Below are positions 1 through 9,827 of a stretch of DNA of 64,000 nt, piece by piece. The DNA is from Pezizomycotina sp. ARF18 (lineage: Eukaryota; Ascomycota): assembly GCA_002224055.1 (NCBI GenBank), contig AZLU01000050.1, positions 62,001-126,000 on the forward strand, read 5' to 3'. Every line of letters starts with the position of its first letter. The first letter of the stretch is position 1. Below the pieces are notes generated by a model. It saw only the letters and a list, made by a program, of their open reading frames with translations, had not been told where the DNA came from and ran no database searches. A program made the position numbers and the translations under genes.

Positions 1-180
1 GGTAAAAAGTCAGAAGATTATTGAAAAAGAAATGGGTAATCGCGGATCTAAGTTAGTAGCATATAAAAATGTTATTCTAAAAGAGCAACGAGTAAACGAC
101 AGTTTATTAGGTAATTATATTAGCCCATATTTAAAATATACTCTAATAGATTCCGAAAGGAATTATTAAATCAGAATCCT
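1..180 (+). other. group I intron 3' core (partial, cut by window edge)
   Basis: Contains the conserved strings CGCGGATCT (43-51) and AAGAGCAACGAGTAAAC (81-97), the same core strings as in the introns at 692, 9618 and 58960. The 5' part lies outside the window. The LAGLIDADG domain that follows is probably its cargo. Confidence 0.6.
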
Positions 181-262
181 TTCTAAACAAATTAATAAAT
201 TCATCCGATTATACTCTAGTATAGCTATTGATCAGTATGAATTGAAGCAAAATAAAGTAAAT

Positions 263-600
263 ATGTCTTGATTCTTTTGTGGACTTGTTGATGGGGAAGG
301 CTGTTTTATTGTAAGTATTTTTAAAGACAAAAAAAGTAAAATTGGTTTAACAGTTAAATTAATTTTTAAAATTGCTTTACATAAAAAGGACAAAGCTTTA
401 TTAGAACAGATACAAAGTATCTGAGGTATAGGTAATATATCTCTAAGTGGTAATTGTTATCAATATCGTGTAGAATCAATAAAAGATTTTCCAATAGTCT
501 ATTATTGTTTACCAACCATAATTACTACTTTTATAGCAATAATTATAAATATTTTTAAATTAATATTTAATTTTATATTTAGTTCACTTCGCTGACAGGA
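263..600 (+). pseudogene. LAGLIDADG domain 1 joined in frame to a diverged nad2 segment
   Basis: Under code 4 the frame opens at ATG 263 and reads the LAGLIDADG helix WFFCGLVDGEGCF, then the IALHKKDKALLEQIQS stretch typical of fungal intron LAGLIDADG proteins. The usual HF-KYPL-TQK continuation is missing. From about 497 the same frame reads VYYCLPTIITTFIAII, a diverged copy of the nad2 stretch [16 protein letters not shown] found intact at 3510. The endonuclease is therefore truncated and abuts a decayed nad2 3' exon copy, the same HEG-plus-displaced-exon arrangement seen at nad3 and cob. I infer loss of endonuclease function. The frame stays open to the nad2 splice point at 691. Confidence 0.6.
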
Positions 601-639
601 AGAAAAATTATTAGGATGCAAGTTATATAAATTTATTAA

Positions 640-691
640 CTTAGTTATTTGCATGATAAATCTGATTTACATGTTCCATTTTTGATCACCT
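640..691 (+). CDS. nad2: nad2 5' exon tail (NADH dehydrogenase subunit 2, partial)
   Basis: The last codons read FHFWSP, the nad2 motif that precedes DVYD. The exon ends on T691, as group I 5' splice sites do, and the downstream exon starts with DVYDCLPT at 3507, so the join FHFWSP-DVYD is in frame. Upstream residues (VICMINLIYM) do not resemble the usual FKVxxAPFHFW; compare GYIFKVSFAIFHFW at 42355. Possibly only the exon tail next to the intron is genuine, as expected from co-conversion. Complex I membrane subunit. Confidence 0.5.
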
Positions 692-1014
692 AAAAATTGG
701 GTGAAACTATCAAACTCCAAAGATACTCTAAAGCTTCTGATACCAAGCTATTGTCGAAAGGCAATAAGTGGATGAATTAATTACTCATGTAAGGTAACAA
801 GTCCGAAGATTTCTAAAAAAAGAGTGAGTAATTGTGGATCTAATTCAGTAGATGCTATTGTAAAAGAGCAACGAGTAAATGGTAGTGGATGCATTATATC
901 TAAATCAATAATGCATTTAAAACGTACTCTAATTAATTTCGAAAGAAATTATCAAGTAAAAACCCTTTCTAATCAATCTTCTCGTTAGAAAATTTTATTC
1001 TTCTTTAATAACTC

Positions 1015-1270
1015 CACAACCACAAATTAAACTAAATCCTTATTTTATAACTGGATTTACTGATGGTGAAGGTTGCTTTTCAGTAATGATTTTAAAAAAT
1101 CCACGGACTAAACCGGTTGAAGGGTTCAAGCAAGATTATTAATTAATATACATAAAAAAAATAAAATTATTTTGAGTGGAATACAGGCTTCTTTTAAAGG
1201 TATAGGAAATTTGTATAATCATGGAAAAGATGGTGTTCAATATTTAGTATCTCTTATTTAAATACTAAGT
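1015..1270 (+). pseudogene. LAGLIDADG domain 1 relic
   Basis: Reads [20 protein letters not shown] then CFSVMILKNPRTK, the start of a fungal LAGLIDADG protein, then loses frame and ends after GVQYLVS. Only about 80 residues survive. It closely resembles the domain at 50620 and is a 5' remnant left when another HEG took over the intron. Confidence 0.65.
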
Positions 1271-1664
1271 TACAAATAATTTAAATGGATCCTTTTTTTT
1301 TATGGTTTTTATTGATAATTTCTCATTAATTTATATGACTTTAATTAACAAATATTGGTAGTTTATTTTCAGGCCATTTGTAATAATAACCAAAAAAACC
1401 TGAGCTATTGATTTACATTTTTAAAAAAAATTTGGCGTACTATTGCGACTGGTGAAAAACTTTCACAAAAGTCTTTAATTAATTCTCTGTCTATAAATAT
1501 ATCGAGATTATAAATAAACAAAACAATGAAAAATAAAAATAATAAATTTATAAACCCTACTTTTATTACAGGGTTTACAGATGCTGAGGGATCATTCACA
1601 ATTTTTATTCTAAAAAATCCAAAATCTAAAATAGGTTGAAGTATTCAAATTCTTTTTGTAATCA

Positions 1665-1686
1665 CTTCCTCTCTTAAGAGAGGAAG
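1665..1686. repeat. 22-bp palindrome, ACTTCC family, inside a LAGLIDADG ORF
   Basis: Perfect inverted repeat with half-site CTTCCTCTCTT. The same core occurs at 33078, 50053, 56226 (near-perfect) and 61700. It sits where conserved LAGLIDADG residues are missing, so it is an insertion or replacement rather than coding sequence. Confidence 0.8.
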
Positions 1687-2202
1687 CTAGCGATCTTGGA
1701 ATTCATTCAAAAATCTTTTAGGGGAATAGGGAAAATTTATAAAAAAGGTGAATATGGTATACAGTATCGAGTTACTTCTTTAGTTGATATACAAAAAGTT
1801 ATAATTCCTCATTTTGATAAGTTTCCTTTAATTACTCAGAAGCGGGCTGATTTTGAACTTTTTAAAATGGTTATTGAAATGATTAATCGTAAAGAACATT
1901 TAACTATTGAAGGGTTACATAAAATTGTTGCCATTAAAGCTTCAATGAATAAAGGTCTTTCAGATGAATTAAAAAAAGCCTTTTCTGCCGTAATTTTTGT
2001 TAAAAGACCTTTAGTTGTTGATCAAGTAATTAAAGATCCCTACTGATTGGCTGGATTCTGAAGGGGAAGGTTCTTTCAGTGTCAAGATTAATAAATCTAA
2101 TACCAATAAAATCGGGTATAGTGTACTTTTACATTTTGATATAGTTCAACATAATAGAGATAATCTACTATTGAGAAGCTTTATTGAGTATTTCAATTGC
2201 GG

Positions 2203-2224
2203 GAACCTCTCTATAGAGAGGTTC
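2203..2224. repeat. 22-bp palindrome inside LAGLIDADG domain 2
   Basis: Perfect palindrome with half-site GAACCTCTCTA, placed between the FNCG and DNAIVFKV motifs of the interrupted endonuclease. A variant of the CTCTCT-core palindromes. Confidence 0.75.
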
Positions 2225-2459
2225 TGATAATGCAATTGTATTTAAAGTATCAAAATTTTCAGACATTTCCGAAAAAATTATTCCTTTCTTTTATAAATAT
2301 TCTCTCCTTGGTGTAAAGTCTAAAGATTTTAATGATTTTTGTCAAGTAGCCCAAATAATAAATGCTAAAACTCATTTGACGGAAGAAGGTTTAAATCAAA
2401 TTCGTCAAATCAAGGCTAGAATGAATACAGGAAGAAAATTTAATTAGTTTTTAAGTAAA

Positions 2460-2481
2460 CTTCCTATTTAAAAATAGGAAG
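2460..2481. repeat. palindrome CTTCCTATTT-AA-AAATAGGAAG
   Basis: 10-bp arms around AA, directly downstream of the LAGLIDADG stop at 2447. The same arms extended by one base occur at 13357-13380. Confidence 0.75.
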
Positions 2482-2569
2482 ATTCCTTTACTTTATGTTG
2501 CTTAATTGTATTTTGATTTTATCCAACAGTGTCTGTTGGATAAAATCATATTTATTTGAAAGGGTATGG

Positions 2570-2660
2570 GTAAATATTATATGACAAGTAGTAATTTATT
2601 TATTTATTTAGATTTCTAATTAATAACATTACGAGGAGGGTGGGGGCTTATATAATAAAA
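2570..2660 (+). repeat. GGAGGG element with complementary flanks, copy A
   Basis: AT-rich stretch bounded by ATTATATGAC and GCTTATATAAT with ACGAGGAGGGTGGGGGC before the right arm. The same plan recurs at 31310, 43828, 46740 and 51565, usually after LAGLIDADG genes. It may be a structural part of an intron; the function is not known. Confidence 0.5.
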
Positions 2661-2790
2661 AACACAGAACAATTAAATTATATTTATAATTTATTCATTA
2701 TATTATAAATAACTAGTTTTATTTTTGCACTTTTAAAACTGAATCTTACTATCATCTAGAGAGTCAAATATGTTCATCATTTACTAACAC

Positions 2791-3453
2791 AAGGTAAATG
2801 ACTTAAGCAAAATTGTTGATCACTTTGATAAATATCCATTGATCACAAAAAAACAAGCTGATTTTCTTATATTTAAACAAATTTTAGATTTAATCAAATG
2901 TAAAGATCATTTAACAATAAAAGGATTACAAAAAATTGTTAATCTCCGAGCTTCAATGAACAATGGTTTACCAGTTTCATTAAAAGTAGCTTTTCCAAAT
3001 ACTATTCCTGTTCAAAGACCTTTTGTTCAAAAGCATCAAATTATTGATCCTAATTGATTAGCTGGATTCACAACAGCTGAGGGTTGTTTTTACGTTCATT
3101 TTTATAAATCACCGACAACAAAATTAGGTACATCTGTACAATTAATATTTATAATAACTCAACATTTAAGGGATGAACCAATATTAATAGATTTAGTTCA
3201 ATATCTGGGAAGTGGTAAAGTTCAGATGAGATCTAAACAAATTGCGGTCGACTTTAAAATTTCCCGATTTGAGTTATTATTGAATAAAATTATTCCACTT
3301 TTCGAAAAGTACCCATTGAGTGGAAGTAAAGCTTCAGATTTCGAAGATTTTAAAAAGGTAGCTTGTTTAATAAAGAATAAGGCTCATTTAACCCTTGACG
3401 GTTTAGAAGAAATTCGTTTAATTAAAGAAGGAATGAATAAGGGAAGAAAATAA
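2791..3453 (+). pseudogene. LAGLIDADG endonuclease, 5'-truncated, otherwise open
   Basis: From 2791 the frame reads NDLSKIVDHFDKYPLITKKQ, then the HLTIKGLQKIVNLRASMNNG linker, RPFVQKHQIIDPNW, and the second LAGLIDADG domain (LAGFTTAEGCFYV ... TQHLRDEP ... GSGKVQM ... [20 protein letters not shown]), ending in GRK with TAA at 3451-3453. The first LAGLIDADG helix and the GLHKKD region are absent. Two TGA codons are read as Trp. The C-terminal 70 residues are nearly identical to the nad3-linked protein ending at 5798, so the two share a recent source. Confidence 0.75.
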
Positions 3454-3506
3454 TTATAATTAATTTAATTTTTGAGAAACAAAAAGGGGTCCATTTTACT
3501 TTTATG

Positions 3507-4381
3507 GATGTTTATGATTGCTTACCTACCATTGCAACAACTTTTGTTGCAATTATTACAAAAATTTCTATATTTATATTTATTTTAGATTTAGTTCACT
3601 ACGCTGATGGGTCAAAATCTGAATTTACTTGAACTGACATCTTATTAATAAGTTCACTACTATCTTTAACAGTGGGTACAGTAGTAGGACTAGTACAATC
3701 TAGAATAAAAGATTATTTGCCTATAGTACTATAAGTCATGTAGGGTTTATATTATTAGCATTAGCTATAAACAGCATAGAATCTATTCAAGCTTTTATAT
3801 TTTATATAATACAATATTCATTATCAAATCTAAATTTTTTTTTTACTTGTTAGTTTAGGATATTTTTTATCCTATGATAAAAATAACGCCGAAAATAATA
3901 ATAATGAAAAAAAAATTAAGCTTTCAGATGAAAAATATTCACCATTACAATTAATTCTTCAACTGAAAGGATTTTTTTTTAAAAATCAAATATTATCATT
4001 ATGTTTAGCTATTACTCTATTCTCTTTTGCAGGTATACCTCCTTTAATTGGATTTTTCGGAAAACAGATGGTATTATCTGCTGCTTTGGAAAAAGGTTAT
4101 TTTTTCATGGCTTTAATAGCTATTATTACTAGTGTAATAAGTGCTTCTTATTATTTAGGAGTAATAAAAGTAGTTTTTTTGATAATCCATCCTCAAAACC
4201 TCACGAATCTAATACTTCTTACGTTGATAATTTTTTAAATAAAAAATATAATATTTACTTATCAACATCTTTATGTTTAACCATATCGATTTTAACTTTA
4301 ATATTATTATTATTTATTACAAAATCTAATGAATTACTAAGTATTGCCAATATATTGGCTCTTATAATATTTAACCCTTAA
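3507..4381 (+). CDS. nad2: nad2 3' exon (NADH dehydrogenase subunit 2)
   Basis: Begins [16 protein letters not shown] right after the intron G and ends [13 protein letters not shown] with TAA at 4379-4381, two bases before nad3. Nad2 signatures include [38 protein letters not shown] and [20 protein letters not shown]. Proton-pumping membrane subunit of complex I in the inner membrane. The frame shifts near 3709, 3835 and 4185, each at a run of A or T, so either the assembly lost bases or this copy is decaying. The tight nad2-nad3 spacing is the usual fungal co-transcribed pair. A second scrambled nad2 lies at 42006-42621. Confidence 0.85.
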
Positions 4382-4383
4382 AA

Positions 4384-5798
4384 ATGAGTAGCTTTATTTT
4401 ATTATTATTTATTGTTCCGATCATAGGATTAGTTTTAATTGCATTAAATTTAATACTGTCTCCCCATAAGCCATACAACGAAAAACAATCAAGTTTTGAG
4501 TGTGGTTTCCATTCATTTTTAGGACAAAATAGAAGCCAATTTAGTGTTTCTTTTTTTTTATTTGGTCTTCTTTTTCTCATATTTGATTTAGAAATTGTTC
4601 TAATTTTTCCTTACGCTGTAAGTAGCCATTCAAATAGCTCATATGGTTTAATAGTAGTCTTCATATTCTTACTAATACTAACTGCTGGATTTGTTTTTGA
4701 AATAGGTAAAAAAGCCTTAACTATCTCAAGCAAACAAAATAAAAATATAGTTATTTCCAATAATGTCTTCAGTACAAAATATGAATTGATTAAACCAATT
4801 AACAACAAAAAAAAAATATTTAAAAGAACTAATATTCCTATGGTCAAGGTTAAAGGACTCTTCGCAAGGGAGGGAGCAAAAATGTATTCTACTTTAGTAA
4901 CTAAACTACTAAAACTTAAACTAGATCCTTATTGAGTTACAGGTTTTACTGATGCTGAGGGATGCTTTCATGTTGGTGTTACTAAAAGTTCTAGTAGTAT
5001 TAGTGGTTATAAACTTGAGTATAGTTTTAAAATAGGCCTTCATAAAGATGATATAGTTATCTTGGAAATGATTCAAACTTTTTTTGGGGTTGGAAAAATA
5101 TATCGGGATAGGAATAAATCAGTTCAATATTTAGTAAGATCTCTTAAAGAATTAAAAATAATAATTGATCATTTTAATAAATATCCATTAATTACCCAAA
5201 AATGAGCTGATTTTGAATTATTCAAATTAGTTATAAAATTAATAGATAATAAAGAGCATCTTACTATTGAAGGTATTAATAAAATAGTATCAATTAAGGC
5301 TGTATTAAATAAAGGTTTACCAAACAATTTAAAAGCAGCTTTTCCTGATCTTATTCCGGCTATAAGGCCTCAAGTTCCGAGTCAAATAATTCTTGAACCT
5401 AATTGAGTATCTGGATTCGTTTCTGGTGAGGGGTGTTTTTTAATTAATATTATTAAAAGTATAACTTCTAAAATTGGTTCTCAAGTAACATTAGTATTTT
5501 CAATCACTCAACATTCTCGTGATATTGAACTGATGAAAAGGTTAGTTTCTTATTTCGATTGTGGTCGTTATGTTATTCGTAATAATAAAGATTTCGGAGA
5601 GTTCATAGTTACAAGATTTAATGATATTACTGATATAATCATTCCTTTTTTTGCAAAGTATCCAATTATTGGGATAAAAGCTTTAGATTTTGCTGATTTT
5701 TGTAAAGTTGCTGAATTAATGAAAATAAGGCTCATTTAACCCTTGACGGTTTAGAAGAAATTCGTTTGATTAAAGAAGGAATGAATAAGGGAAGAAAA
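4384..5798 (+). CDS. nad3: nad3 fused in frame to a double LAGLIDADG endonuclease
   Basis: NADH dehydrogenase subunit 3 occupies about the first 120 residues: SSFILLLFIVPIIGLVL, PHKPYNEKQSSFECGFHSF, FLFGLLFLIFDLEIVLIFP, FLLILTAGFVFEIGKKAL. Nad3 normally stops soon after GFVxEIGKxAL. Here the frame stays open through a linker (ELIKPINNKKKIFKRTNIP, then VKVKGLFAREGAKMYS) into WVTGFTDAEGCF (domain 1, from about 4933) and WVSGFVSGEGCFL (domain 2, from about 5404). TGA codons at 4933, 5203 and 5404 fall at Trp positions. One A missing from a run near 5724 puts the last 20 codons ([20 protein letters not shown]) out of frame, to TAA 5796. Either the fusion is processed after translation, or Nad3 tolerates the extension. 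The displaced original nad3 3' end follows at 5842. Confidence 0.85.
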
Positions 5799-5841
5799 TA
5801 ATTATAATTAATTTCATTTTTGAGAAACAAAGGGATATTCC

Positions 5842-6245
5842 GGACAAAATAGAAGCCAGTTTTCTGTATTTTTCTTTTTATTTGGTCTCCTCGCCAAAGT
5901 CTTTTTTTTTCATTTGGTCTCCTTTTTATTATATTTGACTTAGAGATTTTTTTTATTTGGTCTCCTCGCCAAAGTCTTTTTTTTATTTGGTCTCCTTTTT
6001 ATTATATTTGACTTAGAGATTTTTTAATTTATTCATACGCTGTCAGTAGCCACTCAAATAGTTCTTATGGTTTAATCATTGTATTTATATTCTTATTAAT
6101 ACTTACCGCTGGATTTGTTTTTAAGATAGGAAAAAAAGCATTAATTATTAATTATACACAATAAAAGCATAATAATATTAAATAATGTATTAGTACAAAA
6201 TATGAATTGATTAGATCAATTAACAACAAAAAAAATATTAAAAAA
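5842..6245 (+). pseudogene. nad3: displaced duplicate of the nad3 3' end
   Basis: Reads SGQNRSQFSV..FFLFGLL, IRCQ/YAVSSHSNSSYGLII and FIFLLILTAGFVFKIGKKAL, matching nad3 codons 45-120 at 4520-4740 with substitutions. It lies right after the HEG fused to nad3, as expected if an incoming cassette brought its own nad3 3' end and pushed the resident one downstream. It includes a tandem duplication of about 72 bp and the A-rich tail AACAACAAAAAAAATATTAA at 6222. Confidence 0.8.
5877..6021 (+). repeat. tandem duplication, two units of about 72 bp, within the nad3 copy
   Basis: Two head-to-tail units, 5877-5948 and 5951-6021, each with ATTTGGTCTCCTCGCCAAAG, a T run, ATTTGGTCTCCTTTTTATTA and TTTGACTTAGAGATTT. 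The inner motif ATTTGGTCTCC is itself repeated in each unit, so slippage is likely. Confidence 0.85.
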
Positions 6246-6370
6246 AAATATGGTAATTCCTGTGGTCAAAGTTAAAAAACTCGAAACGCAGCTTCGAAGA
6301 GTTTAAACTTTAATATCCTTTAAAGAAGGGTTCTTAGTAAATATTTCGTCCTGCATGAAGGAAAAGGGAG

Positions 6371-7016
6371 CCTCATTTTGAGAAGTATCCTTTAATAACT
6401 CAAAAGCATGCTGATTTTTAATTTTTTTAAGATGATTATTTTAATGATGAAGCGTAAAGAATATTTAACTAAATAAGGTCTCCAAAAATTGTTAATATCA
6501 AAGCTTCAATCAATTCAGGTTTATCTCCTGAATTAAAAGCGGCTTTCCCGAATACTATTCCTGTTCAAAGACCTTTAATTAAAAATCAAGTTATTACAAA
6601 TTCTAATTGAGTAACTGGATTCGTTTCAGGTGAAGGTTGTTTCTTCATTAATATTAAAAAAAAATTAATCTACAAAATTAGGTAAAGCTGTTCAATTAAT
6701 GTTTCAATTAACTCAACACAGTCGAGATGAGCAATTAATGAGGGTTTAATTAATGACTTTAGTAATGGTTGTTATGTTCATTCTAATAACAGAGATTATG
6801 GGGATTTTTAATAACAAAATTTAAGGACTTGACTGGAGTAATCATTCCATTCTTTGAAAAATATCCAATTGTTGGAGTGAAAGCTTTAGATTTTGCTGAT
6901 TTATGTGAAGCCGCAGAGCTAATTAAAAAAGGGGCTCATTTAACTCTTAAGGGTTTAGAAAATATAAAAAAAATCAAGATGAGAATGAATAAAGGAAGAA
7001 AATGAAATGATATTTA
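6371..7016 (+). pseudogene. LAGLIDADG endonuclease relic
   Basis: Starts inside domain 1 (PHFEKYPLITQKHADF) and carries the linker (NIKASINSGLSPELKAAFPN, VQRPLIKNQVITNSNW) and domain 2 (VTGFVSGEGCFFINI, QHSRDEQLMR, FFEKYPIVGVKALDFAD, AHLTLKGLENIKKIKMRMNK). Several frameshifts and a missing N-terminus. It follows the displaced nad3 end and may be the endonuclease of an earlier cassette at the same gene end. Confidence 0.75.
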
Positions 7017-7029
7017 AATTCATTACCTA

Positions 7030-7326
7030 TTATTTTGCAGGTATAATTGTTTATGTTATAACATAATCATAATAAATTATTCATTATTAGGGTTTGTCGT
7101 CGATTTTTTTTTTATCCATGCAAATAAAACTCTGGCACTCATTTAGGAGGTCGGTTGGTTCTTTTGGACCGCCCGGTTAATTCGATTTCTTAGAATTATA
7201 AAAATTATCATCAAAATATATTATTATAAACCATTTTTTTTATTTTGTAATTTCTAAAAATTATCGGCAAAATTAATTAATTATTCTCTGTCTATAAATA
7301 TTTCGAGTTTAAAACAACAAAAAACA
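7030..7326. other. spacer with GC-rich insert
   Basis: AT-rich with no gene seen. A GC-richer patch at about 7140-7190 (AGGAGGTCGGTTGG ... TTGGACCGCCCGGTT) contrasts with its surroundings. ATTCTCTGTCTATAAATAT at about 7283 also precedes the LAGLIDADG gene at 1526 (about 1482), so it is part of a repeated HEG leader. Confidence 0.5.
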
Positions 7327-8497
7327 ATGATCAAGAACAATTTTTATATTAATTCTCTGCTTGCTCTTTTTGGAACGCCCTTTAGGGGCGTTTATTCTGG
7401 TACTTTTGGACCGCGAAGCGTTTCGTTTGGTTGCTGTTCTAGTGGATTACCTCAGAGGGATAGAAAAAATCGACGATGTTTCGCGACACGAGCGGGAACA
7501 AATCCTATTATACCAATAATGAGTTATATAAATTTATTGATATGCAAAAAGCAGATTATAAAAGATAATAAAGATAAATCAGGAGTTCGTTATTCTCATA
7601 ATTCTGATCTAAAATTAAATCCTCACTGAATAACAGGGTTTGTAGATGGTGAGGGTTCATTTATTATTAGAATTCAAAGAAATACTAAACTTAAAACAGG
7701 TGGAAGAGTACAAGCAATATTTAAAATTGGTCTTCATAAAAAGGATCTCGCAATCTTGGAACTTATTCAAAAATTTTTTGATGTTGGATGTATTAATAAT
7801 GATGGTAAAGACAGTGTGCAGTATCGAGTTACTTCTTTACAGGATTTAATTAAAATCATTAATCATTTTAATAAGTATCCTTTACTTACTCAAAAGCGTG
7901 CTGATTTTGAACTTTTTAAAATGGTAGTTGAAATGATGAGTTGCAAGGAACATTTAACTATTGAAGGATTACGTAAAATTGTTGCTATTAAAGCTTCCAT
8001 GAATTTAGGTTTATCCGAGGAATTAAAAAAGGCATTTCCTGACATTATTCCTGTCATAAGACCTTTAGTTGAAGTACCCAAAACCTTTGATCCAAACTGA
8101 GTGGCTGGATTCACTTCCGGTGAAGGTTGTTTTTATGTTGATACTATTAGATCTTCTTCCCGGAAATTGGGAGAGACTCCGGTCTTAAAATTTATAGTAA
8201 CTCAACACAGTCGAGATGAGCAACTTCTGCGTACTTTTATTAATTATTTAGGATGTGGTCGTTATGTAACTAGACCTACAGGAAACGCAGGGGATTTTGT
8301 ATGTACGAAATTTTCGGATACGATAGGCAAAATCATACCATTTTTGAAAAATATCCGATTATTGGAGTGAAAGCTTTAGATTTCGCGGATTTCTGTAAAG
8401 TAGCAGAAATAATGAAAATAAAGGTCATTTGACTTCTGAAGGTTTACGAATAATAAAAAAAATCAAAATGGAAATGAACCGTGGAAGAGGTGATTAA
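7327..8497 (+). CDS. double LAGLIDADG homing endonuclease, nearly intact
   Basis: In code 4 the frame is open from 7327 to 8370 (347 codons). A GC-rich low-complexity leader (7365-7510) may be an insert, so the true start may be lower, near MSYINLLICKK at 7520. Domain 1: WITGFVDGEGSFIIR, FKIGLHKKDLAILELIQKFF, YRVTSLQDLIKIINHFNKYP. Linker: HLTIEGLRKIVAIKASMNLG. Domain 2: WVAGFTSGEGCFYVD, TQHSRDEQLLRTFINYLGCG. The final 40 residues (EKYPIIGVKALDFADFCKVA ... MNRGRGD, TAA 8495-8497) follow a one-base loss in a T run near 8344 and another in an A run near 8415. The acidic residues of both LAGLIDADG helices (VDGEG, SGEG) are retained. Confidence 0.8.
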
Positions 8498-8642
8498 TCC
8501 ACTACTCATTAGATGTCTTACAATTAATATATTTATCTAAATTCTCGGATAATTATACTAAAATTTGTTCATTTTTTAAACAACATTCAATATTAGTATC
8601 AGGTGTCATAATTACAACATTTTTAATTACTTCCTTTCTTTT

Positions 8643-8778
8643 GTATAATTATATTTAGTATATTAGCCGTAGTTATTTCTGAATTCTTTGCTAGATCTCT
8701 GGTATCATGATTTGGCTATAATCTATTTAGCTTTTTCAATCAACGTTTCTATGTTGAATTGGTTTATAATAAATAGAT
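8643..8778 (+). pseudogene. nad5: nad5 3' fragment
   Basis: Matches nad5 exon 6 around 32078-32215 ([32 protein letters not shown]) with a short deletion and substitutions. An isolated piece of about 135 bp upstream of nad4L, a product of repeat-mediated duplication. Confidence 0.75.
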
Positions 8779-9026
8779 AACGACTGTACGCAATGTCGTT
8801 CCGTTGATCATCTAAGGTAGTAGGGAAAGCCTGCTTAACTAGCATAACCGTGCTTCAAGTATGGTCATCCACTTTTGAACGTTATCTTTAGTGGATCAAG
8901 TACCCTGCGCCCGGGCGAGATAATATCAGTTAACATCGGGAATGGGACCCTGCGCTCGCTTTATGCATAGAAACGTATTTCTTCATAAAAAAAATACTTT
9001 AATTATACTAAAATAAATATAATATA
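8779..9026. other. GC-richer spacer upstream of nad4L
   Basis: No ORF recognised. It carries hairpin-forming pieces (TACCCTGCGCCCGGGCGAG, GGGACCCTGCGCTCGC) unlike neighbouring AT-rich DNA. The last 40 bases, including TACTTTAATTATACTAAAAT, are the nad4L leader and are repeated at about 50000. Confidence 0.45.
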
Positions 9027-9294
9027 ATGAACTTATCACTATTACTATTTTTAATTGGAATTTTGGTTTTGTTTTAAATAGAAAAATATAATATTAATGC
9101 TAATTTCAATTGAAATTATGTTATTAGCTATTACATTCTTAATATTAATAAATTCTCTTAATTTTGATGATATAATTGGGCAGACATATGCTATATATAT
9201 TATTGCAATAGCAGGAGCAGAGTCAGCTATTGGTTTAGGAATTTTAGTAGCTTTTTATAGATTAAGAGGTAGTATAGCAATAGAATATAAATAA
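9027..9294 (+). CDS. nad4L: nad4L (NADH dehydrogenase subunit 4L)
   Basis: [13 protein letters not shown] from ATG 9027, then after two one-base losses (in a G run near 9065 and an A run near 9088) the standard body [52 protein letters not shown], ending RGSIAIEYK. About 89 residues when both runs are restored, the normal length. The stop TAA 9292-9294 shares its last base with the nad5 ATG, the classic fungal nad4L-nad5 overlap. Small membrane subunit of complex I. The double homopolymer lesion argues for sequencing error. Confidence 0.9.
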
Positions 9295-9617
9295 TGTATT
9301 TAACAATAATAATTTTACCTTTGCTCTCCTCGATATCTTCCGGGTTTTTTGGTAGAAAACTTGGAGTTAACGGATCACAATTTATTACTTCATCTTTAAT
9401 AATAATTACTACATTATTAGCTATAACAGCTTTTTTTGAAGTAGGATTTAATAGTATACCTGTGTCAATCCATCTGTTTAGATGGATTGATTCAGAATCA
9501 TTAAATATATTATGAGGTTTTCATTTTGATTCGTTAACAGTGTCAATGCTTATTCCTGTGTTAATAGTTTCTTCATTAGTTCACATATATTCTATTGGTT
9601 ACATGAGCCATGATCCT
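9294..9617 (+). CDS. nad5: nad5 exon 1
   Basis: ATG 9294 overlaps the nad4L stop. Reads [37 protein letters not shown] and [15 protein letters not shown] in WGF is Trp. The exon ends at T9617 after DP, and the intron begins CGAGGTCGCG. With the other five exons the coding sequence is 2019 nt, about 672 residues and free of frameshifts, the usual size for this complex I antiporter-like subunit. Confidence 0.93.
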
Positions 9618-9799
9618 CGAGGTCGCGTTAGGGGAAAACGCGTCTATGGGGATAAATTGTCAAATTCCGGGAAAGTCCTAAAGCTTAAGGTACCAAGCTG
9701 TAGTTGAAAACCTATAAGTGGCTCAAGTAATTACTCAGGTACGGTAACAAGCCTTAAGATGAGTGAAAACAAAATGGACAACCGCGGATCTAAATGTTA

Positions 9800-9827
9800 A
9801 CTTCCCACTTGCAAAGCAAGTGGGAAG
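9800..9827. repeat. palindrome ACTTCCCACTTGC-aaa-GCAAGTGGGAAGT
   Basis: Arms of 12-13 bp around AAA, inside the nad5 intron 1 core. The same arms with loop TTT occur at 27159-27187. Its ends ACTTCC/GGAAGT are shared with the CTCTCT-core and ATTT-core palindromes. Confidence 0.85.

Larger units (their letters stand above)
1526..2447 (+). pseudogene. double LAGLIDADG endonuclease, interrupted by two palindromes
   Basis: ATG 1526 reads MKNKNNKFINPTFITGFTDA (domain 1). Domain 1 continues from 1696 (EFIQKSFRGIGKIYKKG, HFDKFPLITQKRADF, HLTIEGLHKIVAIKASMNKG). Domain 2 starts near 2047 (WLAGF..EGEGSFSVKI) and ends in TGRKFN with TAG at 2445-2447. Two perfect 22-bp palindromes interrupt it: 1665-1686, where the GLHKKD segment is expected, and 2203-2224, just after FNCG. 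A further frameshift lies near 2055. The gene cannot be read as one frame. Its family cuts intronless alleles to mobilise the host intron. Confidence 0.75.
692..3506 (+). other. group I intron in nad2 holding three LAGLIDADG pieces
   Basis: The 5' exon ends in U (T691) and the intron ends in G (G3506), with exact nad2 codons on both sides. Core strings near the 5' end (CTCTAAAGCTTCTG at about 725, AAGAGCAACGAGTAAA at about 863) match the introns in nad5 (9618) and nad4 (58960). It carries LAGLIDADG fragments at 1015-1270, 1526-2447 and 2791-3453, a palindrome at 2460-2481 and an AT-rich stretch with a GGAGGGTGGGGGC element (2570-2660). Confidence 0.7.

Noticed and set aside
4371-4847. Minus-strand open frames across nad3
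   Set aside because: Shadows of the conserved nad3 frame on the + strand.
8779-8990. GC-richer spacer as an rRNA fragment
   Set aside because: No universally conserved LSU or SSU string could be matched; left as unassigned spacer.
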